A stretch of DNA of 64,000 nucleotides from Puccinellia tenuiflora (GCA_012064385.1 QRDG01000393.1:1346846-1410845); one strand, 5' to 3'; positions 13,085-24,997 are shown, counted from the first letter of the stretch. Notes: generated from the sequence alone by a model not told the origin. Numbers and translations: made by a program.

Positions 13085-14687
13085 TGATGGTAGATATTGA
13101 TAAGTTGGGTGGTGCCCCAAGCGAAGGCGGAATTGCAGCTAGTAGCAGTTTTCCCTCAATTAAGAACCGACGTTTATCGAACCAGTAGGACTTTGAAATC
13201 AACAACGAGGTGAATGATGAAGATCTTTAGCGCTTAGGGATACCTTCAACAGACGTGGACCTGTAGACACTCAACCAAATACTTTGTCCCGAACGGCGGA
13301 GAGGTTGTCAATCTCTCCGGTCTCGCAGAACACAAAGCGGTTAATTATATGATGAAATAGATAAAACATGAAAAATGACCAGAGGAATAATGATAATTAA
13401 AAGCAACTAAATGAGGTTGTAAACAATGTAAAAGATGGACCGGGGGCCATGGGTTCACTAGTGGAGTCTCTCAAGTAAATAAAATATGCATGTGATGGGT
13501 GAACGAATTACAGCTAGGCAATTGACAAGATCATGACACAAACCCAATTTAGCTATGACAAAAAGGACATGATAATATTTATGGAGGCATCACGACAAGG
13601 AACAAAGACCGTTGAGTCCAACTGCGTCTTTCTCTAAAAAGTCCACCGTGGGATCGCTATCCAGCTTGTCACCCAACGGTATTATGTTGCAAGCAACAGA
13701 CAATTGCATTAATTAAAGTGCATGAAGTAACCAATACTAATATCAAAATAGACATTAACATCGCTATTTTACCCTTAGTAGCAACAGCACACCCTCGCCC
13801 TTAGACATTTATGTCACTCGTGCCCAGGAACAAAAGGTGTCATGAACCCACTATCTAGCATAAATACCCTCTCTTGGAGATACACACAATCACTTGGCCA
13901 AAGTAACTACACATATTGGAGAGCATGAAAGAACATAAATTACTCATATAAGAATCATGCACAATCTGAACATAACTTCATAATCCATCGGATCCCAGCA
14001 AACACATCACATAGCATTACAATAATCGATCTTGATCATGTTAGGCAGCTCACAAGATCATAAGACATGAAGCACAAGAGAGAGAATACCAACTAGCTAC
14101 TGCCATGGACCCGTAGTCCAAGGTGAGACTACTTACAAATCATCCCGGAGGAAGGCATGGCGATGAAGAGCCCTCCGGGATCGATCTCCCCTCCGGCAGA
14201 GTGCCGGGATCAGCTTCGGATTGGACCCCGAACTAGGGTTTTCGGTGACGGCGCGTCGGGGTCGAGTTTCTGGAAAATAATGGCCGCCTCGACGTTTTTA
14301 GATTTTTAGGGATTTTATAGGCGTCGGAGGGGGCCGAGGGGGTGCCCCAGGAGCAGGGGTGGGCCCCACCCACGGGTCCCAGGGGGGCCACGGCAGGAGG
14401 CCGCCTGCGCCCTGTGGGTGGCCCCTCAAGCTCCCCTTTGGTCTTCTGGTGCCTTTCGTCGAGTAAAAATTCTCCGTAAATTTTTGTCCAATTCCAAATA
14501 TATTTCCAGAAGTAAATTTTCTGAAATTCAAAAACAGCAAAAACAGGGAACTGGCACTTGGCATCTTGTCAATAGGTTAGTCCGACAAAATGCATAAAAA
14601 TGATATAAATGACAGTAAAAACATGTGACAATATAAAAAAACTAGCATGGATCACTCAAAAATTATAGATACGTTTGAGACGTATCA
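13085..14687 (-). repeat. G-1 right LTR (5' LTR)
   Basis: A 1603-bp partner of 3527-5114. The two LTRs differ at many sites and in length (1588 versus 1603), so this insertion is clearly older than G-2. Confidence 0.9.
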
Positions 14688-14870
14688 CTAGTCTACTACT
14701 CCATAGATGATTGACAAGGCACTGCTCGCGTGTTGACCTTGGGCTTGCTAGCTCGGTTGACCTTCAGCATGTATGATGTCTTTTTTTCAACTATTATTAC
14801 AACATTATGACTTCTCCTGGTTTGAGGCAACCCAAATATGTAGACATCTCTAAGCTTCACAACATTTTCA

Positions 14871-16350
14871 CACCTTTTTTTTAATGGGAAACGAAACCAC
14901 GGCCTCTACATAGAAAAGATGCACACTGTCCTTTTATTGTAAAGTTCAGAAAAATACAAACTAAACAAACCCTAGGTCATATGGCTCGCGATAGAACCTC
15001 CACCTGACTACCACTAACCCTATAGTAAAAGATAAAAATAAAAATAAAATACACAACATCTAGGCAAAGCCTTTAAGAAAAGAAAAAGTCGCACTTGCGC
15101 CGATGATGACGATGTCAACCTAAGATCGATCTGAAATTTTCATCTCTAAAGACGAGGTTCGAGCCACCGCATTCAACAAGGACACGACGCAAACATGCGT
15201 CAACATTGCCAAAATGTTTTCATCGAACTGTGCAAACTCAATGTTGAATCATCTACCATCATCACATGTCCGGCTAACAATGAATCGATGACCAGATGCC
15301 ACTGGAGGACAAACAAGAAACCAATGACATCACGTACCGCCACGCCACCAGTCACTGTCGCACCAACTTCACATGCATGACTTGATACTGGAAAAAACGT
15401 CGTGCGTAGCACCTGGAAGGATCAGGCATAACATGACGCCTCGCATGAGACGCCACATCGCCACCGCCGGTCAAGCATGAATTGACAACTCCAGGGAAGC
15501 CATCGTGCGTAGCACCTGCTGCGTCGAATTGAACCCGATCTTGAAGTGGAGGGGGCGTTCTATACCGCCGCCGGCCTAAAAACTCAGCGGTCGCAGAATA
15601 GGACGTCCCATACCGCCATCAGCCATGGCACAAGTAGCTGAAGACCATCACCAAAATGAAGATTCAGCCAACGTGTCATCCACATGACCATGGAGTCTGC
15701 CGTGGTCGAAGAAACCGGGCCGCCGTCCCATCGCCAAACTCATGCGGTGTCATCAGACGGCGCCGCAACGAGCAGATTGCGGCTAGCACGCCGCCGCTAG
15801 ACAGGTCCGCAGGCAACCACAATGCAGTAGCAATGGCTGTCGACAACGACCACCTCCTGCCGCAAGACGTTGCAGATCTCGCTCCATAGACTCGACAGTA
15901 CGAAGAAACGAGGCCACCACGAATCCACGATCTCGACACAGCCGCCGCCAGTCCCTCCAACTTGCACAAGCTCCAAAATAGATGCCCTCGAGAGGGGCTA
16001 CGATGCGCAAGCGCCGCCATCGCTCGATCCTGAAGCGATCTGAGGTTCCCCCGGAGTTGCATCAGATTGGGATGCGAGGGCATCAGAAGCACATGCGAGA
16101 ACGTCACCTTCCACTCATGAGGCACCACCGCCACACGCTGGTACGTTGCTGACTTACGCTCGCTGGCGCACCGCTGATGGCCGACGAGATTTGACGCCCA
16201 AGAACCCGTCGTCTCCGCAAGAAGATCACGCGCCACCACCGTCGGCTGCGCGGTAGAGCCCTCCGACGACGGCGCGGAGGAGAGGAAGGGAGGAGGCAGC
16301 TCTAGATCACCTGTTCTCACCTTTTTTCCTCGTTCCAATGAAGGACGGTA
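14871..16350 (-). mobile_element. putative non-LTR (LINE-like) fragment
   Basis: A T-run near 14876, where a minus-strand poly(A) tail would be, is followed by about 1.4 kb of GC-rich sequence typical of grass LINE 3' regions. A 220-codon minus-strand ORF (15676-16338) has no endonuclease or RT motif and low-complexity composition. I could not find a convincing target duplication, so the class assignment is tentative. Confidence 0.35.
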
Positions 16351-16613
16351 GGGTGGAGGTGTTTCACAAATTCCTGCAACGTGTTAGTTCCAAATTTCCG
16401 ATGATACAAGCAAACTGAGATACACAGTGCTCCACCACTGTCTTGTACAACACACCGCCTCTATCCACCAATTCTTGACAGTGTGCACCCCTCGTACCAA
16501 AGTTGCGAGGTTCAAAATTTTGGAGATCAAGCAATCCTTTGACCACAACCCAAATGTGGACTGAGAACTAGCACGAAAAGAGAAGATAAGCCGCGGTCGG
16601 TGGAGCGCGTTTG

Positions 16614-17393
16614 TGATGATGTGGATCACACGTTCGTTGGGGAACCCCAAGAGGAAGGTATGATGCAGTATAGAAGCAGTTTTCCCTTGATTACAAAACC
16701 AAGGTTGTCAGATCCAGTAGGACTTGGAGAAGGCTTAGCAAGGTGTCAACGGCGCCGTTAACAATAATTGATGTGGACCTGTACACAATCACAAACAAAC
16801 TACTTTGTCCCAACGAAATAGAGAGGTTGTCAATCTCTCCGGCTTGCTGAACACAAAGAATTAAATGTGTGGATGTAAATTATGATGAGAGTGAATTATG
16901 ACCAGCGAGCAAATGATGATGAAAAGCTATTAAAACAGTTGTAAACAATTTAGGAAAATAGGACCGGGATCCATAATTCACTAGCGGTGTCTCTCCAGAA
17001 GATATACATGATGGGTAAGCAAATTACAGCATGGCAACTGACAGAATTGTGGGCGCACAACAAGGCTATCATAAAACAATATAGTTCACCGTTTCATCTA
17101 ATATGGGCATTACGTCAAAATACATAGACCGTTATCCAACTGCATCTATGACTAATAATCCACTTCGGGATCGCTATCCACCATGTCACCCAAAAGAATT
17201 AAGTTGCAAGCAACAGATCATTGAAATAAGCAAAGTGTATAATGTAAGCAATATAATTAACACAAGGAAATCAGACCGCTGTTTTCTCCCTAGTGGTAAC
17301 AGTACATCTCTTGTCTTAATCGTTTCTGTCAACCCGAGCTCAGACAAGATAGGCATGAACCCACTATCTAGCATAAATACTCTCTCATACAAC
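16614..17393 (-). mobile_element. truncated Gypsy LTR fragment
   Basis: This piece is related to the G-1 and G-2 LTRs: it shares GGAACCCCAAGAGGAAGG, the GAGAGGTTGTCAATCTC region and CCCACTATCTAGCATAAATA. It is cut at 17388-17393 by the Copia LTR, and its right part is missing. Confidence 0.7.
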
Positions 17394-19034
17394 TGTAAGG
17401 GTCGCAGCATAGAAAACAAAAAAAATTCTACGCAAAGAGGCGGAATAAAACCCAAACAAGATCTCGATCTACTAGATGGTGGTAGCAAGATAGGAAATCG
17501 AATCTCACCCTCGAAGAAAAACCGAGTGTGTTTTGTCGAGGCAGGGGTTGGCTAGTCGATCCCCGCAACTAGACTCGTCTAGTCGCGAGGAGATGTATTA
17601 TCCGATGCGTCGCACGAGTAACGCCTCTGAGGTATCCACACGTACGGCTCGATGAAGACTCCACGTTCTTGATCCCGCAAGAGGTGGTGGAGAGGCTCGC
17701 GAGATCAGTAGCACGATGACGGTGTGGTGGTGGATATGCTGGAGATCCGACAGGGCTTCGCCTAAGCGTCTGCGGGAGAGGAGGAGGATAGGAGGAGGCG
17801 GCAAGGGGGCGGCGGCTAGGGCAGGGAAGTGGAGGAGCCAGGGGAGGCGGCTGCGCCCTGGTCCTCCTTTATAGGAGGCCAGGGGTGCGCCCCAAGGCAG
17901 CCCTAGGGCCGGCGGCTGGGTGGCTTGGCCCCCAAGCCAGCCCCTAGGGTTCGGCCTCCCCTTTGCCCTAACCCGCATGGGCCCTATGGGGCTGGTGCGG
18001 CTGGCCCATGTGGGCTGCTACACCACCCCTTGGTCCATGTTGGCCCCATACACCTATGGTTCCCACTTCTAGACTCCTCTAGAACCTTCTAGAATCTTCC
18101 GATACCCTGTCGGAAAATTCCCGGACTTTTTTGATACCTCCGGAAACCACTTTCCTTATATGAATCTTATTCTCCGGACTCTTCCGGAACTCCTCGTGAT
18201 ATCTAGGATCCCATCCGAGACTCCGAATCCATATTCGTTCACACCATCATTTATCTCGAGCCCTAACTACATCGAACGTTAAGTGTGTGACCCTGCGGGT
18301 TCGAGAATATGTCATATTAATAGCAGGACCGGGATGTCCATATTAATTTCTACATATTCAACGAAGTACTTTACCGGTTGAACCACTATGTCCAGGATTC
18401 AATCAATCCATATACGATTCCTTTTTGTCTCACGATATTTTACTTGTCCGAGACTTAATCACTCATATCTCCATATCCGATTAATCTCGTTCCCGACAAG
18501 TTCTCTTTACTCGCTCCATAGGATAGGATCCCTTATGACTAGCTACTTAGTCATATGATTGCAAGCGTTTGGATGCTATACTATCGAGAGGGCTTAGAGA
18601 TATTTATCCAACGGTTGGACGGACAAATTCCAGTCTTGATTCATGTGACCCAACAACCTACCATCGGAGATACCTGAAAGCCACCTTTATAATCACCCAG
18701 TTACGAAGTGACGTTTGATGTCCACAAAGTATTTCTCCGGTAAGCGGGAGTAACATATTCTCATGGTCTAAGGAAACTATATTTAACATCTATAAAATTG
18801 GGTCTGTCCATTACATCATCGTCTATGACATAACTCCGTTTATCAAGTGATTCATTAATCAATGGTTAGGAAATGTCTAACCATCACTTATTAGGGACAC
18901 TTTGCCGTTTATATTGCACACATGTATTTGTTTCCGATTAATACAATTGTAGCATGGATAATAAACATTTATCATGAACGGGAAATATGATGAATAATAA
19001 TCTTTATTATTGCCTCTTGGGCATATCTCCAACA
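17394..19034 (-). mobile_element. BARE/Angela-like Copia 3' LTR
   Basis: On the minus strand this LTR starts TGTTGGAGATATGCCCAAG and ends CGACCCTTACA (1641 bp). The first residues are diagnostic of the BARE-1/Angela/WIS group. The adjacent interior (19035-19048) holds an AAGTGTGAGAC polypurine tract on the minus strand. The 5' LTR is absent, so the element is 5'-truncated. The LTR sits in the Gypsy LTR fragment to its left. Confidence 0.85.
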
Positions 19035-19040
19035 GTCTCA

Positions 19041-21316
19041 CACTTGTACTAGAGTCAATAATCTAGTTTACATTTGTAGCAATCTAACATCCATGGCCTC
19101 CTGGTGCTGATCATGTTTTGCTTGTGGAAGAGGTTTAGTCAAGGGGTCTGCCACATTCAGATCCGTATGCACCTTGCAAATCTCAGTGTCTCCATCTCGG
19201 ACATTTTCACGCAAATTGTAAAAGCGGCGCTTGATATGTTTCGTGTTCTTGTGTGAAGTTGGCTCATTGGCAAGAGCAATCGTACCTGTATTATCACAGT
19301 ACAGGGCCAGTGGTCTTGATGCACTTGGAACCACACCCAGCTCGAAGAGGACCTCTTTCATCTAGACTGCTTCACTTGCCGCCGAAGAGGCTGCCACATA
19401 TTCTGCTTCAATTGAAGATTTCGCCACCACGCTCTGTTTGGAACTCCTCCAACTCACAGCGCCGCCATTTAGAATAAACACGTATCCGGACTGAGACTTT
19501 GAATCATCCGGATCAGTATCCCAACTAGCATCGACGCAACCCTATATGACAAGCTCTTGGTCACCTCCATATACGAGAAACATTTCCTTAGTTCTCTTCA
19601 GATACTTAAGGATATTGTTGACTGCTGTCCAGTGTTCCACTCCTGGATCACTCTGGTACCTGTTGGTCAGACTAACATCATGGCACACATTCGGTCTAGT
19701 ACATAGCATGGCATACATGATAGAGCCTATGGCCGAGGCATAGGGAACTTTGTCCATCTTCTCTCTATCTTCTGTCGTGACTGGACATTGAGTCTTACTC
19801 AAAGTCTTTCCTTGCAACATTGGTAAGAACCCCTTCTTTGAATCTTACATTCTGAACCTTTTCAGAATCTTGTCAAGGTATGTACTCTGTGAAATCCCTA
19901 TTAGACGTTTTGATCTATCTCTATAGATTTTAATGCCTAAAATATACGCTGCATCACCAAGGTCTTTCATTGAAAAACTCTTATTCAAATAAGCCTTTAC
20001 AGTTTCAAGTAGTTCTATATCATTCTAATCAACAATATGCCATCCACATATAGTATTAGAAATGTTACTGAACTCCCACTCACTTTCTTGTAAATACATG
20101 CCTCTCCATAAGTTTGGACAAATCCAAACACTTTGATCACTTCATCAAACCGGAGATTCCAACTCCGTGATGTTTGCTTCAGTCCATAAATGGATCTGTG
20201 AAGTTTGCATACGTTGTCAGCACCCTTAGGATCGACAAAACCTTTGGGCTGTACCATGTACAACTCTTCCTTAATATGACCATTAAGGAACGCGGTCTTT
20301 ACATCCATTTGCCAAATTTCATAATAATGAAACACATCAATTGCTAACATAATCCGAACAGAATTTGTCGGAAAACCTTTTGCGACAGGTGAGAAAGTCT
20401 CATCGTAGTCAACTCCTTAAATTTGTCGGAAACCTTTTGCGACAAGTCGTGCTTTATACACCTTTATACACGGTGACATTTCCGTCAGCATCTGTCTTTC
20501 TTTTGAATATCCATTTGTTCTCAACGGCCTTGCGGTCGTTCGGTAAGTCCACCAAAGTCCACACTTGATTTTCCTACATGGATTCCATTTCGGATTTCAT
20601 GGCTCCTAGCCATTTATCAGAGTCATGGCTTATCATTGCTTCCTCATAGTTCGCAAGTTCATCGTTGTCCAACAACATGACACTCATGACAGGATTGTAC
20701 CAATCTAGAGCGGTACGTTCCCTCATTGACCTGCGAGGTCCAGTAGCAGATTCGTTTGAAGCATTTTGATCATTATCATTTGCTTCTTCTTCTTCAGGTG
20801 GCGAAGGCTGCTCTGGAACATCTTCCAGCGCTGCGTCACTCGGCATCTCAAGAATAGGTTCAATAACCTCGTCAAGCTATACTTTCCTCCCACTTACTTC
20901 TTTCGAGAGAAACTCCTTCTCAAGAAAGGAACCGTTATTGGCAACAAAGATCTTGCCTTCAGTTCTATGGTAGTAGGTATGCCCAATGGTTTCTTTAGGG
21001 TATCCTATGAAAACGCATTTTTTCGATTTGGGTTCGAGCTTATCAGGTTGAAGTCTTTTCACATAAGCTTCGCAGCCCCAAACTTTAAAAAACGATAACT
21101 TCGGCTTATTGCCAAACCATAACTCGTATGGAGTCGTCTCAACGGATTTTGATGGTGCCCTATTTAAAGTGAATGCGGCTGTCTCTAATGCATAACTCTA
21201 AAAGGATAGTGGCAGATCGGTAAGAGACATCATAGATCACACCATATCCAATAAAGTACGATTACGACGTTCAGACACACCATTACGCTGTGGTGTTCCA
21301 GGTGGTGTGTGCTCCC
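19041..21316 (-). pseudogene. broken Copia polyprotein (integrase end, RT, RNase H)
   Basis: Read right to left, this holds the end of the integrase core (NGVSERRNRT motif near 21280), the connection region (20574-21062), reverse transcriptase (20015-20350, with DVKTAFLNG and VCKLHRSIYGLKQ) and RNase H (19068-19820, ending in the VADPLTKPL motif). The reading frame is interrupted by stops and frameshifts between these pieces. The catalytic YVDD box reads YVDG. Gag, protease and most of integrase are missing because the element ends abruptly at about 21316, where block B starts. It is a dead 3' half of a BARE/Angela-type element. Confidence 0.88.
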
Positions 21317-21319
21317 CTA

Positions 21320-22135
21320 GTGTGTGTCGCATCGTTGTTGATTGCTAGTTCAGTCAGCCGTGTTGGACTTGTTTTATAATTAAGTGGAGAATTTTATTTT
21401 TCTTAATGTATTTTTCTTGTTTAAAAAAGAAAGGATATGTATTGCATTCCCGCCTCACCCATGCTAGGATACTAGGGCAATCAGAACTTGAAAAGATTCA
21501 ATTGGTTCCCCGTGAAATGTATGATTAATACTTTAACAAGACGTGTTTTGCTGATCCATGTTCTTATCATTGGCACTGCATGGTCTACCGATCTAAAACA
21601 CCCGTGAGGAGCCTTGGATTAGATGCATGCGTGCGCCTCCGATATGAAATGCTCGATGAGAAGATGTCAATCACACCACATACTCTGAATATAGCACAAT
21701 CGGAGGAAGAAAAGTATGAGTTCTCACTGCTGCGGAATATTTAATCGTGGTAGTGAGTTGGCATTGTTGGTAGGTGCTCAACCCCGAATCCCCTATTACC
21801 TGTCATAGTTGTTTCGTCGACAAGTGTCAAGACCACAACGTGTTTTTCTTCTCTTTGATAGAGTATTTTTTTTTCGTGTGGGGAAGACAGCAAAAGTGTT
21901 GGTGTTTTGTTCTTGGTGGAGGAGCGAGACACGTCCCAAGGTCTTTCACATTGCCTCGTATTTAATTAAGAATTTGTTTCCTTTTAGAGAGTACACCGCA
22001 CAAACAAAGTGGACTAGGATAAAACACCGAGTTTGGCTTAAAAAGTACCGGCAGACAATAAGATGGTCGACATTTTTAATACGATTAAGGCACTGCTCGC
22101 GTGTTGACTTTAGGCTCGCCAGCACGGTGGTCTAA
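21320..22135 (+). repeat. diverged duplicated block B (pair of 1380-3521)
   Basis: Collinear with block A but without the 2022-3193 MULE, so it preserves the pre-insertion sequence (GGTAGGTGCTCAACCCC region near 21770). Only short ORFs are present (21741-22135), none recognised. Confidence 0.8.
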
Positions 22136-22893
22136 ATCACTGGCCTAAAGTAGGCTCGGATGCTGCGTTGGCCACAACGGTAGAGGTTTTCCTCTCCTGT
22201 TCACCTATTTTTTCTTGGAGATCGAGATAACTACATGTCACTTGTCAACCATTCTGCCACTAGAAACATTGAAGAAGCTGTTCGTTGCCATCAACGTATG
22301 TAGAAACTGAAATGTTCTGGCCCTCTCTAGAACCAAGAACAGCTTATCCGTGAGGCCAAAATGTTCTGGACCTCTCTAGAACCGGTTAGTCAAGCTCATC
22401 GTAATCGCGTCCCCAAAGACCCCAAGTCGGCGTGAAAGCACCAGAGAGCATGATGAAAAGAGAAACAGAGAGCGTGAAGTGGCAGAGGAGATAGGCAAAC
22501 CAAAAGCAGTGGAGTCTTCCTCGGGTGCAGCCATTCGGATTCCCAAACCCAAATGCCATTCCCCCGTGGATTCCATTCCATGGGATGATCTCTCGTGTCT
22601 TCCTCCTTCCTAGTAGTCCTTATCCGCTGTGGCCCAATCAGATGCCGCCCATCTGTACATACAGCTAGGTCACCAAAGATCACGGACATATTCTTGGCGA
22701 CCATGCGTGCTGACCGGCGCTCGACTGGGGAACGCACCCACGTCTTCAAAGTTCAGAGGGACGTTACGGCAGGTGGCGCCGGTAGAGACGCAGCGGGTCG
22801 ACTGAGCCCGGCCCCGTCCTGGTCGACACGCGCCGTCGCTGGCTTTTCCTCTCCACTCTGGAGGCTTTGTTCTTGCCTTGCCGCGCCATTTAT

Positions 22894-24097
22894 TTAGAGC
22901 AATTCCAGCCGTCCCCCCGAGAGCCCCCCAGGACCCCCCTTTTTGACGCCGGCGGATCATTTTTCCCGTAGTCGCCCCCCAGCGCCCCTCAAGGCCTCTT
23001 TTTTCGCCGGATTTGGCCCAATTTTTATCCGGCGTCCCAGGCCGAACCCAGCGCCCCGGGTTCGGCCTGGGGACGCCGGCGAAAGGGAAAATGGCCCCTC
23101 CAGGCCGTCCTCGACCACATCGAGGGCGGGTAACGAGCCGCCGCTGCAGGGCCCGGCGAGGAGGGGAGGCGGCACGGATGGGAGCCGAGGAGGACGGCGT
23201 GCTCGTCGTCCTCCTCCTCCGACGCAGGAGCCCGCTCCTCGACGCCGCTCGCCAGCGTCATCAAGCAAGAGCCGGCGGCGCCCTCGCGCGGCATCGTCAT
23301 CAGGGAGCCGGGCACCGGCGGCGGGAGCGGGAGCTCCTCCCGCCTACTGACGCCGAAGCGGGAGCCCGGCACCGGCGTCGTCGGCCACGCCCTGAAGAAG
23401 GCCTTCAGAAAGAAGGTCGTCGTCAAGGAGGAGCCCTACGACGAGGAGGCCGCGATGGCGGCCGCCCTGGCGGCCAGCCTCGACGACGTCCCTCCGGCGC
23501 CGGAGGATTTCGCCTGTGCGTGGTCGGCCCGCGACCACGAGCGGGAGGAGGAGGAGCGCAAACGGCGCGTCGAGGCCGAGCAGCGGGAGGCCTTCGCGCG
23601 CTACGGGCGCCGCAGCCGTCGTGCCTCGCCGGAGGTCGTCGTCCTGGACGACGACGACGAGGAGGCCGGCACCAGCACCAGCCGGTGGCTGACGCCGAAG
23701 CAGGAGCCAGGCACCGGCGGCGACGGCGAGGCCGGGCGTGCCCCTACTGCTCCTCCGAGCTATGGCGGCGGCGGCGACTCCGACGACGGGGAGGACTACA
23801 CCGTCTTCTACAGCCGCCTCGGGCTGTAGACGTCGCCGCAGTTTTTTTTTTTTTTAGTTTTATTGTAAAATATCGCCAAATATCGCTAATTATCACCGAA
23901 TATTATGAAGTTTCGTCGAATTTTATGAAGTTTCGTCGAATTTGATGAAATTACGTCTTGTTTTCGCCGTACCGTCTGGGGGTCACGACTGGGAACCACT
24001 CCAACCGCACGCCATTTTTTTTCGCCGACGCCCCTCAGTAGGACCAAAAAAACGCTGACAATTCGGCCTGGGGGGCCAACGGCTGGAGTTGCTCTTA
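22894..24097. mobile_element. PIF/Harbinger-type element with a captured ORF
   Basis: The element is 22897-24094 (1198 bp). Its inverted termini are GAGCAATTCCAGCCG and, reversed, GAGCAACTCCAGCCG. The target duplication is TTA (22894-22896 and 24095-24097), as for PIF/Harbinger elements. Copies 2 and 3 of the locus keep the empty site (TTTAGTGGAGG near 57271 and 54938). No transposase is present, so it is non-autonomous. The interior is GC-rich and carries the ORF described at 23134-23829. The insertion fell in the region corresponding to a possible poly(A) signal of the kinase gene. Confidence 0.88.
23134..23829 (+). CDS. charged hypothetical protein in the PIF-like element
   Basis: One frame is open from the stop at 23131 to 23831, but its first ATG is only at 23455, giving 124 codons to the stop at 23827-23829. 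The protein has Lys-x-Glu-Pro type motifs upstream (IKQEP, TPKREPGTG, VKEEPYDEEAA), an Arg/Glu-rich helix (EREEEERKRRVEAEQRE), an acidic VVVLDDDDEE stretch and an acidic C-terminus ending DYTVFYSRLGL. From general knowledge, similar proteins of unknown function are common in Triticeae annotations. Here they belong to a transposon. The N-terminal part lacks an in-frame ATG and may be frameshifted from the ATG at 23177. No function is assigned. Confidence 0.45.
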   Translation, partial: RAAAAGPGEEGRRHGWEPRRTACSSSSSSDAGARSSTPLASVIKQEPAAPSRGIVIREPGTGGGSGSSSRLLTPKREPGTGVVGHALKKAFRKKVVVKEEPYDEEAAMAAALAASLDDVPPAPEDFACAWSARDHEREEEERKRRVEAEQREAFARYGRRSRRASPEVVVLDDDDEEAGTSTSRWLTPKQEPGTGGDGEAGRAPTAPPSYGGGGDSDDGEDYTVFYSRLGL

Positions 24098-24163
24098 GTG
24101 GAGGAGTACGCACGAGACGGCGTAGGCTGACGCCGCCCGTGTCGACCCGGGCGGTGATGGAGG

Positions 24164-24244
24164 GAGTTTTTTTTTTAAATATTATTTTTTTTAATCACAA
24201 TTCGGAAAATAATACGCGGAATCATTTTATTCCAAAAATATTGT
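24164..24244 (+). repeat. left terminal inverted repeat of the PMD element
   Basis: About 80 bp that pair imperfectly with 28828-28901. Conserved blocks include the T-run with AAATATTATTTTTTT, AATTCGGAA, ACGCGGA and TATTCCAAAA. Confidence 0.8.
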
Positions 24245-24245
24245 G

Positions 24246-24425
24246 CCGTCGGCAAACTGCCGGCCGAAACTCACGTTTCGGCATTCTAAATGCCGAAAGG
24301 AACTTTTCGGCAAACTGCCGGCCGAAACACGGCGAGCACAGTTCCGTGCCAGGTTCTGGTACCTTTCGCGTCAGCCGGGGGCCGATTAATAAGTGTTTCG
24401 GCTCGTAGCTGGCCGAAACATCGGA
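24246..24425. repeat. left subterminal palindrome array (TTTCGGC...GCCGAAA)
   Basis: Four palindromic units of about 20-24 bp follow the left inverted repeat. They start near 24248 (TCGGCAAACTGCCGGCCGAA), 24273 (TTTCGGCATT...ATGCCGAAA), 24305 (TTTCGGCAAACTGCCGGCCG) and 24398 (TTTCGGCTCG...GGCCGAAA). The same motif is arrayed inside the right end. Such subterminal repeats are candidate transposase-binding or hairpin sites. Confidence 0.75.
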
Positions 24426-24556
24426 TTTTTTACGTTTTGACCCTATTTCTTGTTTTGGTCGCACTATTTTTAACCCGGCCAAATTAGAATGCAAAAAATT
24501 AACCGCGCAACATCACCCGCCCAATTTTGCAGCCAAAATGTTAATTTCTCTAGTTA

Positions 24557-24736
24557 ATTGCTGCATTTCTCCCGCCCATTCACTTTTCCCGTCATTATCT
24601 CCCGCCTTTCCTCGTTCCCGCCTTTAATCTCCCGCCCTTCCTCGTTCCCGCCAATTTTTCCCGCCCTTTCACTTCCCGCTATTTTCTCCCGCCATATTTC
24701 TTCCCGCCTTTTTCTTCGCTTCCCGGGCTATAAAAG
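24557..24736 (+). promoter_or_regulatory. TCCCGCC (E2F-like) array followed by a TATA box
   Basis: About nine or ten CCCGC cores, most as TTCCCGCC or CTCCCGCC, lie between 24568 and 24710. They fit the plant E2F consensus TTTCCCGC. A TATAAAAG box follows at 24729-24736, and the first ATG is 48 bp further on at 24784. The order array, TATA, ATG suggests a plus-strand promoter for the short ORF. Binding by E2F is inference from motif shape only. Confidence 0.5.
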
Positions 24737-24783
24737 CCGTTGCTCAGTGAGGTTGATAAGTAGTCTAGCGAATTCACTCATCG

Positions 24784-24969
24784 ATGTCGGGTTTTCGTCC
24801 TTACCGTAGCTTTCTTCCACATCAGTCTGAGCTCCTTCTGGAGTGTGCCGCCGAGTTTAGGGTAGACAATAAATTAGTTCCATGGGAGGAACTCATTAGT
24901 AGTGATAGTTTGCTCACTGAGATAGACGCGAGATTGGTTAGCAGATCAACTAGGCTCATACATAGATAG
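24784..24969 (+). CDS. 61-residue hypothetical protein of the PMD element
   Basis: A short ORF starts 48 bp after a TATAAAAG box and ends at 24969, 28 bp before the stop codon of the convergent plant-mobile-domain gene. The protein begins MSGFRPYRSF, contains SELLLECAAEFRV and a mixed charged C-terminus, and has no signal peptide, membrane segment or recognised domain. Codon use and amino-acid mix look protein-like. It may be a complete microprotein, or the first exon of something longer, since the 3' side has not been excluded as spliced. Its location in a compact, two-gene transposon makes it a candidate partner of the larger protein. Confidence 0.45.
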   Translation: MSGFRPYRSFLPHQSELLLECAAEFRVDNKLVPWEELISSDSLLTEIDARLVSRSTRLIHR

Positions 24970-24997
24970 GAATAGGTCTCATACATCGATAAAAGTT

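Larger units (their letters stand above)
3522..14692 (-). mobile_element. Gypsy-type LTR retrotransposon G-1, non-autonomous
   Basis: LTRs lie at 3527-5114 and 13085-14687. Both begin TGATGG and end GTATCA. The flanking 5-bp target duplication is CTAGT (3522-3526 and 14688-14692). A primer-binding site complementary to the 3' end of tRNA-Asp lies beside the right LTR (13058-13074), so transcription runs on the minus strand. The interior holds only a decayed ORF region (11641-12801) and long non-coding DNA. No reverse transcriptase, RNase H or integrase is visible. LTR and interior are related to G-2 (35922-44417), and both look like the abundant Triticeae Athila/Sabrina/WHAM-type group. The exact family name is uncertain. 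A 3.6-kb solo LTR interrupts it at 6924-10565. Confidence 0.9.

Noticed and set aside
15676..16338. A 220-codon minus-strand ORF as a host gene
   Set aside because: It lies in LINE-like sequence with a T-run on its left, and has no domain or splice structure.
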